Part shown: one piece after another, positions 43,901 to 55,673 of the stretch
Layout: every line of letters starts with the position of its first letter
How positions within the stretch are numbered: the stretch's first letter is position 1
Source of the DNA: Haliclystus octoradiatus
Taxonomy: Eukaryota > Cnidaria > Staurozoa > Stauromedusae > Haliclystidae
NCBI GenBank assembly: GCA_916610825.1
Contig: OU744449.1
Location: 24,999,793-25,063,792, forward strand
Reading direction: 5' to 3'
DNA length: 64,000 bases
Translations under genes and position numbers: made by a program
The notes under the pieces: model-generated
The model's database searches: none
Told to the model about the DNA's origin: nothing
Seen by the model: only the letters and a program-made list of their open reading frames with translations

Positions 43901-46900
43901 TCATCGAACATTTTCCATCGCAATAACCCAAGCCCAGTCACATGGTAATTTATCAGGACCGATCTCAGATAAATTAATATTTAAACCACCATTTATGTCT
44001 GCTTTCCATTCTAACGTCTGCTCAACACCAAGCATTTTGACTTGAGTAGCTTTTGTAGTCTTAGGAGAAGCTAAATAAAATTTGGAATTTCTTGGCCAGC
44101 GAAGTAGAAATGCAAACACATGATTCTTGTGTTTTGTAAACCTAAAATTAAAATACAACATTTCTTATACACTGCATAATATGATGAGAGGGAAAAAATT
44201 TAGATGCTGTTTTTTCCATGGATTTTTTTAATACATCTGGCTCTGAAAATAATATGTTCTATATAAGGCCTTCTAGCTCCACTTGGAATATTTTGACCCA
44301 TTTGCAACAAACCTCAATTTGAAATTAGAATATAGCCGGAAAAACTTGAAGCAATAACTGCCCAGGTCCTAATTTCTTTGAATATTTTTGATTGGAAAAC
44401 GGCCATTTTTGTACATTTTTGATCAGAAATTCGTAATCGTCAACTAGTTTGAGGATAATCAATCATATAATCGTATCTTTTGTATCACTAACAACTGAGC
44501 CCTTTAAAAAATTGCGATAGACTTACTAGCCAAAATCTGTTCAGCAACAAAAATATAATTTTAATCAAACTTCCCACTCATTTTCACAGGATGAGCATTT
44601 CCAAGGAGTTGAGAAATCATCAGAGTTGCGGTGTAGCTGGGTTTTAACATATGTATTAAGTACGTAATCCAAATAGATTCTTGCAAGTTATTTGTAGAGT
44701 AGTGGCAGTGAGCTGGAAATGACAATACATATGTCACGGAGGTAGCTCCCAACGACGGCCACTATGTGGACGTGCCACTTTTTTAAGTCATATTCCAAAT
44801 GAAAAAAAAAACTTTTCGGGTTTCAGATTTTGAGAATTTTCATGCCCTTTATTGAATTTCTAGAGAATTTTGAAGAATTTCGTAAAAAAAAATTGAAGGA
44901 TATTTTCTATTTTTGGGTAGGACTTTCCAGTTTTTCGAAATTTTTGGTAGCTTTTAAAGGATTTTTGGGACCTTTTGAATTCATTGTTTTACCAAATTGG
45001 CACCCTCCCGCCCATGCAGAGTCTGGAGTTATCCCCCGGGACACGTGTGTTTGATTGAGGCAATTTAAGCTAAACAACAACAACAACAACAACAACATAA
45101 TTTAGTTATAACGTTTTCTCTGTATATAGACCACACATATTCCTCACCAAACATCTTTTCGATGGGCATCACGTTGTAATCTCCATGGTCTTGTTTTATA
45201 AATAGCTCTACCATTAACACCTAACCATTTACCAATTTGACGTAATCGTTCTTCATATATTGGTGGGATGTAACCATCAGCATTAGGACCAACGTTTAAC
45301 AACATATTACCACCACAACTATAGGGATTTAAAAAAAAATATCAATATATCATAGTAGTAGTATAGACAGTCACATTATAGGAATGTGCCGTCCCTCTTA
45401 CGCCTTACATATTTGCTACATAAAGAACGCCACAAAACACGGTCAGACATAGCTGACAAAGAAACTTTTAAATAACACAATTCACGATACAAAACATTAT
45501 GAAAAGATACTACTCTACCATAGCCCCGTCGAAGCATCTCCTTCGGTTGCCAATGAAGGATGTCATGCAGCGGTTGAGGGGATATATCATACACAAATTT
45601 CTAAGTGGTCCGGAAAGAATGAAATGGAGACACTCATGAGACTTTCCAAAAACGCATTCGATATAACCAGAAAACCTGATTTGAACTATTTTGCATGTTT
45701 CCCACCATCGAGATGTTAACAAGTATGATAACATTTGAAACAATATGAAAGCGATTGCTGACAGTGTGTTTTATAAAGAAAAATGGATATCATATATATA
45801 TCTGTCTAAATAATAGTTATATCAACGTTTATTTAATTAATTAGCTTATAATCTTTATAGCCACTATAGACAGGTTGTGTTTATTTACAGGTTTAAATTA
45901 TAGAAAAATGCTTTCATTGTTTTTTTTACTGAAGTGGCCGATATACAGGTGGTCGCTATATAGAGGTGGCTACTATTGTAACTTTGACTGTTAACAATAA
46001 TTTGTAATTAAGTTTGATATAATCGAATTCAACACACCTAACTGTCTCAACCAACGTCCGAATGATCTCTTCTATGGTTAAATAATCTCGCATTTCAGCT
46101 TCTTTTCTATATCCCCATGATTCTTTATCAATAGTCAATGCATTTTCAAATTTGAAAGGTTTAAGTCTTCCTATAATTAAAATACTGTTAAAATACTGAC
46201 ATAGACAAAGGAAAAATTATAACATAAGTTTCTTCTTTTAAAATCAATGTAACTGCATACTTTGTTCATGTATGCAAACATTTAGAACCTGATTTTGGAA
46301 AATTGCGATAAGTAATATAAATAGATTTAGGATTGGACTGTATGAATAGCAAGATCTAAAGTTGACTCAAACATCCGTAATACAAAGAATATCTACAAAT
46401 GAGGCCTACAAAATATTCAACAATGTATTTCCAAAGGTTTACGCCCAACAAATGCCTAAGGCACGCACGTGCGTACAATTTATAGGAATGTGGGTTAGCA
46501 CCAGATCCCCACTTACAGGATGAATTCACGAGGCTATAGTGATGTTCATTTTTTGTACAAAAACAGGCGTACAACTCTCAGCTATATGATGCCTTCGGAA
46601 GTTAAATTTGGTTGCTTGGTTTTACCAGAATTTTTGAAGCATTTCGTTGCTGCGATAGAGCGGCGAATAACATCTTATGTCCCGCTCTCGGACGTAAATA
46701 ATAGATTCAATTTACTCCACGTGACCAGCAATCAACCAATCACGAATAATGCTAGAAACCATGAATTAAATAGTAGATATATATAATTTACTTGGATTGT
46801 ATCGATCCTCCACTGTTTTTACATCACCATGTTTTCCGTTTGCATCTGTGCCCCATCGATCATTTACAAGAACAGTATCTTTAACAGGACTGTAATGAAA

Positions 46901-49900
46901 TATAAACCATATATAAATTATAGTTAGCTTGTCATTTTGAAGCATTAAAAACTGATTTTGATAGTAATTATATGTTTATCTATAAAAATAACTATTTATA
47001 GGCTTTAAAGTTCATTACTGTCGTTAATTAAGCAATCCGATAGTACGACATGTTGTTGTTCCTTGGACGTATAGCAAAGGAGTTCCATATTCTCCGCAAA
47101 TACCATAATTATAAGAATACTGCAGGGGATATTTCGGTATTTTTATATGATATGATATACTTTGTAGGCATGTAAAGGACACTTTTTTGTACAGGGGTGT
47201 TGCACCGTTTGAGAATTGCAGGTTTTGCTGGAAATGATACCCTAAAATTGGCAAAAAAAAATTGTAATATTTTCTAGCTTTTCCCCCGTTCTGGTTGACT
47301 TTCTCCAAGTCTCATTTATTTTTATGACGATTTTGATATGCTGGTAACCAACATATCACTTACCAATTATCAAATCTCGGCCCATCAATATAAGGGGGAC
47401 TTGGAGCCAGTCAACCGTCCTGGAAAATTCTTGAATTACATTTGGATAATGTTAAAACCATTTATAGTGGAAGATTTGAAGTCAATCTCCAAATGTCCAG
47501 AAATTTCTAGACGGCCGAACAGAGGGTGATTGCATTATAGTAAAATGTGCAACAGAGTCACTGCTTAGGTTAGTGGCGAGCTGTCATCAATTTAAAAGTA
47601 GATCATGATGATTAAACTGTCAATTGAATTTTCGCATCATTAAAGGAGCAAAAATGACCGGCAGGCGCTACGCACTTAGGATCACGTGCGTGTTTATTGT
47701 TCATAACACAATGTACATTGTTGACATGAATTTATAACAGATTAGGCCTGTGTATAACAATAGTTTCAAAGCGAGACGGTTGAATTACGCTAAGCATAAA
47801 TTCAACTTGTGCTCGCAGCGGTCGCCGGTCAATCTTGCCCCTTTAAACAATTAAAATACCTTTCATTGTAAAGCCATGCAAGGAACTCAGTGCTATTCCA
47901 ATAGCTTGATTCTGCTTCCCAATCTCCATCAGACCATATATACTGTGGTTGGTATTGATTAACAATATCATGAAGCTGTGGCATAACTTTTGCCTATGAG
48001 TATAGATAATTTCCATATTAATAGTATCAATATATTGATAAAACAACTTTTTGCTTAATCAGTTTTGATAAGACAAGCGATATAGAATAGAATTAAAATT
48101 AAGCGAATAAAATTAAAAAAGTTTAAAATACATGAATATTTATGTTTTAACTTAGCTAATTTACAAACATGTGATAACAAATTTCAATATAGTTTCAGAA
48201 ATTCAGCAGAGAATAAATTATCAATTTTTATTGTTGAATTTTATCACATATCGTAAATTAGCTAAGTTAAAACATATAAATATTCATGTATTTTAAATTT
48301 CTTTCCTTTTATTTTTATTCCCTTGAAAATGTCATATTAGTCTAATGACGAAATGTCGCAAAATTAGGTCTATTCTATCTATCTATCTATTTTTTTTTTT
48401 TATAGATATCCATTTTTATTATACAAAATTAATCAATAAAATTATATTTACATCGATAATATTATATTACATTTCTATCGATTGCCTTCTTATCAAAATA
48501 TATTGATAGATGATAAATAGTTTATTTAACTAGAATAAGAATCCAGAATTCGGAAAATACACTTAGGCCTGGTTCATACGCCGTTCTGTACATGTGCCGA
48601 TCCTATTATGCTCTTTCCAAAAATCAAAGATCGACTTCAGAACGGCGTATGAAACGAATAAGAACGCCTCCAATAATTGGATCGTGTTCAGGCGTTCCGA
48701 ATGCCTTACAACCCGTCCCGAATGCCTTCATCAGGTGTGAATTCATGCATGAAATCCTTGGAACGGCGTCTGAAACCAAATTGTTTATGTCGTCGATCTG
48801 AAGGCGTTCTCAACCGGAATAGGATCGGCACATGTACGGCGTATGAACCAGGCCTTATAGTTCTATACAATAAATATAAATATCTGTGTTTACAAAATGA
48901 CCAATAGATAACGCTCTATAACCTATAGGCACGCCTTTAACTTTATTACATGATACAGTGAAACCTGTATATAACAGCCAACTATGAGATTTTGATAAAC
49001 TAACCGCTATAATCAGGTGGTCTTTATATACAGGGTTGATTCAATAGAAAAATTTCATTTGGACATTGCAAGAGCGCCCTCTATATATAGGTGACCATTA
49101 TAACAGGTTTGACTGTATACATATCTTAAATTTTAAATTACCTTGACATATTTTTGAGTTTCATAGTTATTTTCTCTATCTTCTCTGTACAAAGGATTGA
49201 ACCATTCGTAAAGTGAAAAATACAAACAAAATTTCACTTTCGTTCGACGTTTGAAAGCATCAGCCAGTTCACCTATCAAAAAAGTAGCATTGAATAAATC
49301 CAGCGTAAATATAAGATAATAGGTAAAGGCTTGACGCTGAGTTTCGTAAAATAATGATATCAACAAATTGGTCTCTACAACAACTAATCTACAAGAAAGT
49401 TATAGTTGAAGCACATAATCACAATACGTAATCTCGCTTAATGTACAATATTACTTGTAGCGATGCTATAGGGAGTATGATAATGATAGGATAAGGGGAT
49501 AACCCAAATAACTCCAGCACTTGATATAAAGTGGCTGGCCTGACATGTGTTTCTTCACTGCCAAGGGACTCATCAGAGACCCTTCTGATGTCGTAGCTCG
49601 TCAGGCATCATGTCTGAAGTCCCGCTAACGAACTGTATAGATGGTGACAACCTCGGTGCAAATCGCATGCGAAATCCCGTTCGAATAGGTTGGTGGAGCC
49701 AGGAATAATCTAAATAAATGAATACAGTATAGTATAGCCATTCTACATTGCATAGGAGACAAAACAAGAATACTTACGGATTAAATCTCTACCAGGTCCA
49801 TTATCAACTGAGTTCCAATTCCATGACTGTTTCGATGGCCAATTAGTATAACCGTCATGATGTTTAGAAGTGAAAACAAAATACCTAAAGTAGAGAACAA

Positions 49901-52483
49901 TAATAAAGAAAATCCAGTCTCAAAACTGACGGATAAAAGCAATAAAATAATATTCTTATACATTTTATATCATTATGAGCATGGAATGAACTTAACCTTG
50001 ACATTACCATGACTGTTTAATTAAATTAAAAATAGAAACTCTTGAATTAAGAAGGATCAAATTTGATTTATATTTAGTTTCCAAGGTATTAAATAACCTT
50101 GTAGATATAAATGAACTATTTACCTTCGATGTTAACACAATATAACATGCGTGGGCATAGTCTAAAACTGAAAAGCATGCAGGTCCATCCTAATGTTAAC
50201 AGTAGCATCAAGAACTTTTTCTGTTCAGGAGTCATTTCTTGGTGTAACGACCTACCAAACAAAATTGTAATTGCACCAACGTTGGCAACCTTCAAATCAA
50301 GACTAGATGCAATTGATTTATCAAAGCATTGTAAATGTTAATTTTCCATTGCCTTCAAATTCAATACTTATAACTATATGTTTTAAACATAGTAACATGT
50401 ATTTTACGGCTATATGTAAGTGAAGGCTAACACCTTCCTCTATCTGCCAGTTAATATAGATCTTTACCGACAAAAATATATCATACATGCATATCATATC
50501 ATATCATATATATCACTATCTGAACGTCAAATGGTGAGTACAAACTTTTGATGGCAGATGTACTGGTTCAAGGGGAACAAATGCACGGTAGAGCGACGTG
50601 CTACTGCACAATCCACCTGGACAGTGAAGACCTATCTGCTTTGGGACACGAATTTTTACAGATAAATTAATCAAGGCTCAATCCGATAAAATCGAGATCG
50701 CTAGGACCGTTGGTCGCAAGAATAGTTTGAGAACAATAGAATTACTAATTAAAACTTTCTTTGAAAAACATTTTAGTATGAATGATAGAACCAAAAAATC
50801 ACAATTAAATTTAATTGTCACATTTTGCTGCTACTTTTTTCATAATAGAATTACTGAAAGCAAAACTTTCAAAATTGAACAACTTCAGAATTTGAAAGGA
50901 TTATTTTAAGCTTTTCTAAATTTAATAGGTCGTCTGTATAAATATATTGATTGTTTACACATCATAGCTGTATTATGAGCAGTCGTAGCACATAGAATAT
51001 CGGGAAATCATATTATAAGAATGTGTGTCATTCATCTTTACCTTGCTCCTGAATTTTTGACAAGATCAGCCCATTTATTAGGATCGAATGCGTTGGCACG
51101 AAATTGTGATGCAAATTTAACATATGTAAAGCCAGGTGGATAATTGTTTGCCATAAACTCAACATATTTACCCTCGGGTTCAGCACCTAGAAAAATCAAA
51201 TATATATAATACAGTCAATAACCTGTTATAACGGTAACCTCTATATAGCGGTCACCTGTCTATGAAATAAATTAAAATGACTCTAACTATATTTCTATTC
51301 ATTTGAATTGGGAATGCTTCTATTTTAGACTGCAATAGATAAGCTATGGGGCTATTCTCACCGGGGCAGTACAATAGCCAGTAATTTGGATGTTCTTTTT
51401 GGAGTCCCAGTCCCAACCTATCCCATCCAAGACAGGTATTGGATCATGTAGGCATTGTAAATCAAAGTCATAAGCACCCTTTACACAGTCGCATTATGGT
51501 ACGTTATTCTATATGAAAGCACGCACATTTATCTACATTACCAACACGAAAACCATGAAAATAACATGAAATTGTCGTGAAAAATTCATGAAATGTAAAA
51601 ATATTGAAATCATTTCTTTTAATTCATGAAACATCAATATTTACGATATTAAATTAGGAAAATTCCATGAAAATGATATGAAATTGGGAAAATTCCATGA
51701 AAATGATATGAAAGCGCCATGACATTTCACGCTTTTTTCATGGTTTTTGTGTCAGTAGTGTAGTGCTGATTGGCATATGCATACCGTTGTAACCCTTTAA
51801 CTTATGCCAGAACCATTCAGATCCAAATGACGGTACAGAATATACACCCCAGTGCACAAAAATACCGAATTTGGCATCGTCATACCAACGAGGTGCTTTA
51901 CGTTGATCAAGCGATTCCCAATCTGCTTCGAATTTCGATTTGATTGGAGTGAAATCTATAAAAGAAAAAACGATTCATGAAAACAAATATATACGATAAG
52001 GGAAATGAAGTGTTAGTTCTTCAAGTTGATTAATATAATGAAACTGGTAAAGAAAATGTTGAACATATTATATTATTATGATGTCTCCTCGTATTAAGCT
52101 CTCAACAGGACAAATTAGCTATATAAGGCATATGACTAAAAGCAGGGTCGTTGTTAGTGTTGGGCACAAGGTTTATACGACCCACAACATTTCCTGACAC
52201 ATTTTAATCTGCTGTGGAAATATATATTTTTTAATTTCTATAGCGAGGCAAGAAACGTTTTTCAGGGAAACTCCTAGTTTCCAAAAACCTCTCTCACTGT
52301 CTCTGGCCAAATGAATCATCTCTATATTAATAGTAGTGTCTGTTTGTAAATATTAATATTATTGATATTCATACCTCTATTTGTCAATGAAGCATCAATG
52401 TTGGTAACCAATATAATTTGAAACACTATTTTGATAAATAAAATTAGATTTAAATGAAAAATCACACACAAATATACAATCAT
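43901..52483 (-). CDS. FUCA: Alpha-L-fucosidase (glycoside hydrolase family 29), complete
   Basis: Ten exons (minus): 52483-52375, 51955-51785, 51186-51042, 49884-49778, 49272-49142, 47993-47860, 46889-46792, 46170-46038, 45318-45148 and 44141-43901. They sum to 1440 nt in frame, 479 residues, near the 460-467 of human FUCA1/FUCA2. Exon 1 encodes a hydrophobic signal peptide (about residues 1-32). GH29 landmarks: [20 protein letters not shown] (from about 66), TSKHHDGY (147-154), WSDGDWE with the nucleophile at D243 (human FUCA1 Asp225), NDRWG, SWGYRKE and [15 protein letters not shown]. The C-terminal beta domain ends in [12 protein letters not shown]. The enzyme removes alpha-linked fucose from glycoproteins and glycolipids in lysosomes or outside the cell. 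No key residue is missing. Whether it is the FUCA1 or FUCA2 type cannot be told. Confidence 0.95.
45355..45600 (-). mobile_element. Non-LTR retrotransposon 3' remnant, family 1
   Basis: Minus strand encodes [20 protein letters not shown] at 45594-45530, as at 19150-19210, and ends in a short (TAG)n at 45355. It lies 37 bp from a fucosidase exon. Confidence 0.7.
47640..47846 (-). mobile_element. TTAA-flanked 207-bp MITE
   Basis: Inverted copy ending 13 bp from the donor end of a fucosidase exon (47860). Confidence 0.78.
48108..48320. repeat. AT-rich foldback
   Basis: AATACATGAATATTTATG and TTAACTTAGCTAATTTAC (48128-48165) are inverted at about 48253-48295. Intronic. Confidence 0.5.
48566..48854. 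mobile_element. Harbinger-type MITE with TTA target duplication
   Basis: Ends GGCCTGGTTCATACGCCG and CGGCGTATGAACCAGGCC are near-perfect inverted repeats, directly flanked by TTA (48563-48565 and 48855-48857). A 3-bp TTA/TAA duplication is the Harbinger signature. Two inner blocks with GGCGTATGAA/GGCGTCTGAA repeat. No complete transposase. Lies in a fucosidase intron. Confidence 0.75.
48956..49115 (-). repeat. Tigger/pogo-like MITE
   Basis: Inverted copy of about 160 bp with flanking TA; same end sequences as the others. It ends 27 bp from a fucosidase exon. Confidence 0.7.
49537..49581 (-). ncRNA. Possible degenerate hammerhead ribozyme
   Basis: The minus strand has CUGAUGA (49576-49570), GAAAC (49553-49549) and GUC (49444 is not part of it; the triplet is 49544-49542), and a five-pair stem I between GGUCU (49581-49577) and AGGCC (49541-49537). 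Stem II has a mismatch and the 10.1-11.1 pair is G-A, so it may be a relic or chance. It is in an intron of the fucosidase gene and differs from the other family. Confidence 0.3.
50100..50345 (+). mobile_element. CR1/Jockey-type retrotransposon 3' fragment
   Basis: Frame 50111-50341 includes [20 protein letters not shown], then [18 protein letters not shown] and [10 protein letters not shown], matching the YNLR...FF..RVI..WN.LP..VV.A.S...FK..LD C-terminus of these elements. Antisense to the fucosidase gene, in an intron. Confidence 0.7.
51500..51765. repeat. CATGAAA-rich foldback element
   Basis: Ends ACCAACACGAAAACCATGAA and TTCATGGTTTTTGTGTCAG are inverted. Copies or parts at 3825-3990 and 63805-63990 with the same TTTTCATGG words. 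The fucosidase exon at 51785 is 20 bp away. Confidence 0.55.
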
Positions 52484-52743
52484 ACATGTTTTAACATTTA
52501 ATAAATAGAATATTTTAATATATTGTGACTCTCAGTCCGGGCTCTCAGTATTTTACAATAATAAATTAGACATATCTATTATTAGCACTCTCGTTAGGTC
52601 GCACGATATTATTTTAGAGTAATATATAATGGTATCGTAAGTTTTTCTTGCCTTACACAGTAAATTAATTAATGATTATCAAGTTCTGTTCCCATAATAA
52701 ATCGCATGTTATGTTGTGAGCGGAATAATAAAAGTCATCAATA

Positions 52744-52897
52744 CAGTCAAACTTGCTTAATATCCCCCCTCTGGTACAGATGAAAAGGGGGACATTAAGC
52801 GAGGTGGGATATTAAGCAAGGAAGGATTATGAGAGTTTGTATGGTGAATGGGATGTGGCGATATTAAGCAAGGTGGGATATTACCCGAGTTTGACTG
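52744..52897. repeat. TA-flanked MITE, TTAATATCCC family
   Basis: About 154 bp, CAGTCAAACTTGCTTAATAT to ACCCGAGTTTGACTG, 260 bp upstream of the fucosidase start codon. Internal order is inverted relative to the copy at 26662. Confidence 0.7.
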
Positions 52898-54424
52898 TAA
52901 TATAAATGACAAAACATAACAACATTAGTTTTATAAGACGCGTTTTAGTATATACAGTGTATCGCTTAGAAAAAGTTACAATAAAACACAACCCGAAATG
53001 AGCCTAAATGGAAGAAATTAAACAGACCTTACCGTAAATTAAACTTATAACATTTAAGAATCTTTTTATTTTTGCTAAAGATATATAAACCATTTTGCAC
53101 TTCAAAATATAAACCATGGTTTGAAACAAGCAACAACACTAATAAGAATAAGAATTTAAAAATCATGACCCTTTCAAGGTCGACCGGTTGGTAAGAAAAA
53201 CCAACTTAACAGCCTTACCAACTTAGCATGAACTCGGCTAAATTCTCTTGAAAGTCTTAGAAGCAACCATTTGATAAACTATATACTCGGTAGTTTGAAC
53301 TTTTCTTCAATATTGTGAAGCCCAATCACAATAATAAACATAAAAATTACCATCAACCATGAAGCAGTGAACATTTGATACGAACTTGGTCAGTTGGCGA
53401 GTTGGTTTTTATTCGCCAACCCCCAAGGTCGACTAATTTTGAATTGTAAACAACCTGTTCAGATAAGTTGAAATCAACTGTGGAAGTTATTAATTCATTA
53501 GATCCTGATAATGATTTAGATAGTATTCATAAATTTAGAAAAATACGTGAACTAAAATAGGGTATACAGGAGCTAACATTTCTTGTTTGTAGAATAAAAT
53601 GAAATCTGTGACAGATTTGATATATCTTGTGTTGAACGAGAGTTCATTAAAATTGGTTATTTTTTTATTATTTTATATCTCAAAAATGTCGATTATTTCA
53701 TTAGGAATGGCTTAAAATTAATGAAAATGATTCCCGCTGTAGTGTTAATATGTATAAATTGAATCAATTTCAGAGTGGTCGTTATGGACAGGTGACTGAT
53801 AAAGCAGGGTGACAGCTAAAAGTTTCATGTGTTAACAGTCAAATATATATACGATAAAATTAGGATGCAAAAGGTTCGACAATATTAATAATGACCATTA
53901 TATTCTCTAAATTACTATGTAGATATCAAGAACGATAATATTTAGTTATAACATTAAAAAAGATTGACAGCAGCATAATTATCAGTCGTTTGAACAATGG
54001 ATGCATAATTGCATATCTTATAGTAATGTACGCGCTTCATGTGTGAGCAAATGATAATTGTTATGACATAGGAGATATATCCAAAGTATAAATTAACTAA
54101 TAGCTTGACTTGATAATTGGAATACAAAATTGTAGAACTATTTGCTGTTTCTATAAGAGATCTCTGAAACGTGTGTAGCCTACAATGATTCTAGATTGAT
54201 GCCATTAATTTTCTTCCAGATTGAAGTATAATTCAATCTGTAAGAAAATATTTTACATACGGAAAAAGATTATGATCATCGATTTCACTTCCTCACTAAA
54301 ATAAAGTTTAGTTGATTTTTATTTTCACTTTATTTTACTCAGTATTATTTATTATCATATTGCTCAATTGCCATTACTGTGTTATTTTTTATTACATTAT
54401 CATTATTTGAAGGGTTAACATACT

Positions 54425-54893
54425 ACGGTGAAACCTGTATATAAAAGCCAGCTATAAGAGGTAGATATCTTGACCACTAGATGCAGGTGGCCTTTATATG
54501 CAGGTTTGATTAAAAAGAAAATACCATTTGAGACGTTGCATGGGTGACCAAGGAGGATTAGCTCAGATGGCAGAGCAACCGAACTTCAGATCAGATTATA
54601 TCTTATCGATTGTGGTTGAAATCCCCCGAAGGTCAACTCAGCCTTGACTTTATCTGAAACATCAAATGAGTATCATCCAAGGATGGCGGATGAAATGGTC
54701 CAGAGGGAATTGCATTGTAAGCAGCTGCGGCGCATCGTTGCGCATTGACAATCGAGACCTATGAGCAAAGATCAGTAGAGGAGTGGTATGTGTGCCTCCG
54801 GTAGGGCGAAACCGTCATCATTACATTACATGGGTGACCACTAGAGACAGATGGCCGCCGTATAGAGGTGACCGCTATAACAGGTTTGACAGT
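54425..54893 (-). repeat. Tigger/pogo-like MITE split by a SINE
   Basis: The left half reads GGTGAAACCTGTATATAAAA, the right half ACAGGTTTGACAG. A 279-bp SINE (54551-54829) has inserted between them, duplicating ATGGGTGACCA. Without it the MITE would have its normal length. Confidence 0.75.
54551..54829 (+). mobile_element. tRNA-derived SINE, family B, with TSD
   Basis: Head GGATTAGCTCAGATGGCAGA, B box GGTTGAAATCCC, body GCAGCTGCGGCGCATCGTTG, end CATCATTACATTAC. Target duplication ATGGGTGACCA at 54540-54550 and 54830-54840, inside a Tigger MITE. Confidence 0.85.
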
Positions 54894-55673
54894 AACTATA
54901 CTTGTGAAAGTGTTGTACTACCTGCATGTATTTAAATTGTTTTTAAATTATGAGAATAAGTTCTATTCGCTAAATTCTATAATTAAGCAAACTGGTTTGC
55001 ACTATTAGTTTTATTCAAGTACACTATACAGTATAACAGAATTAAATTCGAGAGAAGACATTCTTGAAATTGATAATATTGTGTACATAATTTGTGCTTA
55101 TTTATTGGTATGTGTCAACAAACGTGTAAAAAAATATAATAAATAACTTTAAATTTCATCAACGTTCTTTACATTGGGATTTGTATTGCATATTTATTCA
55201 TTGTAATTTTATTAATTAATTCAATATTTAATTATATTTGAAGTCTTTTATTACATTATTAAAGTATCATAATTACTAAATTATTTACATCATCATCAAA
55301 TTATATACATTATAAATTTATTTATAAAATATTTAAATATATTTATAATTACTTCAATCAAATTTTCATTGAATATGTATTAATTGTAATTTCTATTATT
55401 TATATATAGTTGAGGTGTCTACACGTCTTATAATTTAATTGAATATATATTATTTCTTGATATTTTGCTGTCCAATCAAAATTTAAATGTTTATTATTTG
55501 AAATCATAGATAATAATTGTGAACATTATTTGCCTTAAAATTTTATCAATAGGCCTATCATGATACCACGGAAGTGAAAATTCAAACTATGATTTCACAG
55601 CTATTTAACCATAAATTCATTTAGTTTTAAAGAAATTTTCACAAATTTTCACAAATGCACTGCTGTATTAAGC

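Larger units (their letters stand above)
52484..55673. other. Gap between fucosidase and the SVOP-like gene
   Basis: Holds one TTAATATCCC MITE (52744) and the SINE-split Tigger MITE (54425). 54900-55670 is extremely AT-rich. Nothing coding seen. Confidence 0.5.

Noticed and set aside
53038..53090. Upstream ATG frame with a donor as the fucosidase first exon
   Set aside because: A hydrophobic start there is possible, but the exon at 52483-52375 has a better signal peptide and joins exon 2 in frame.
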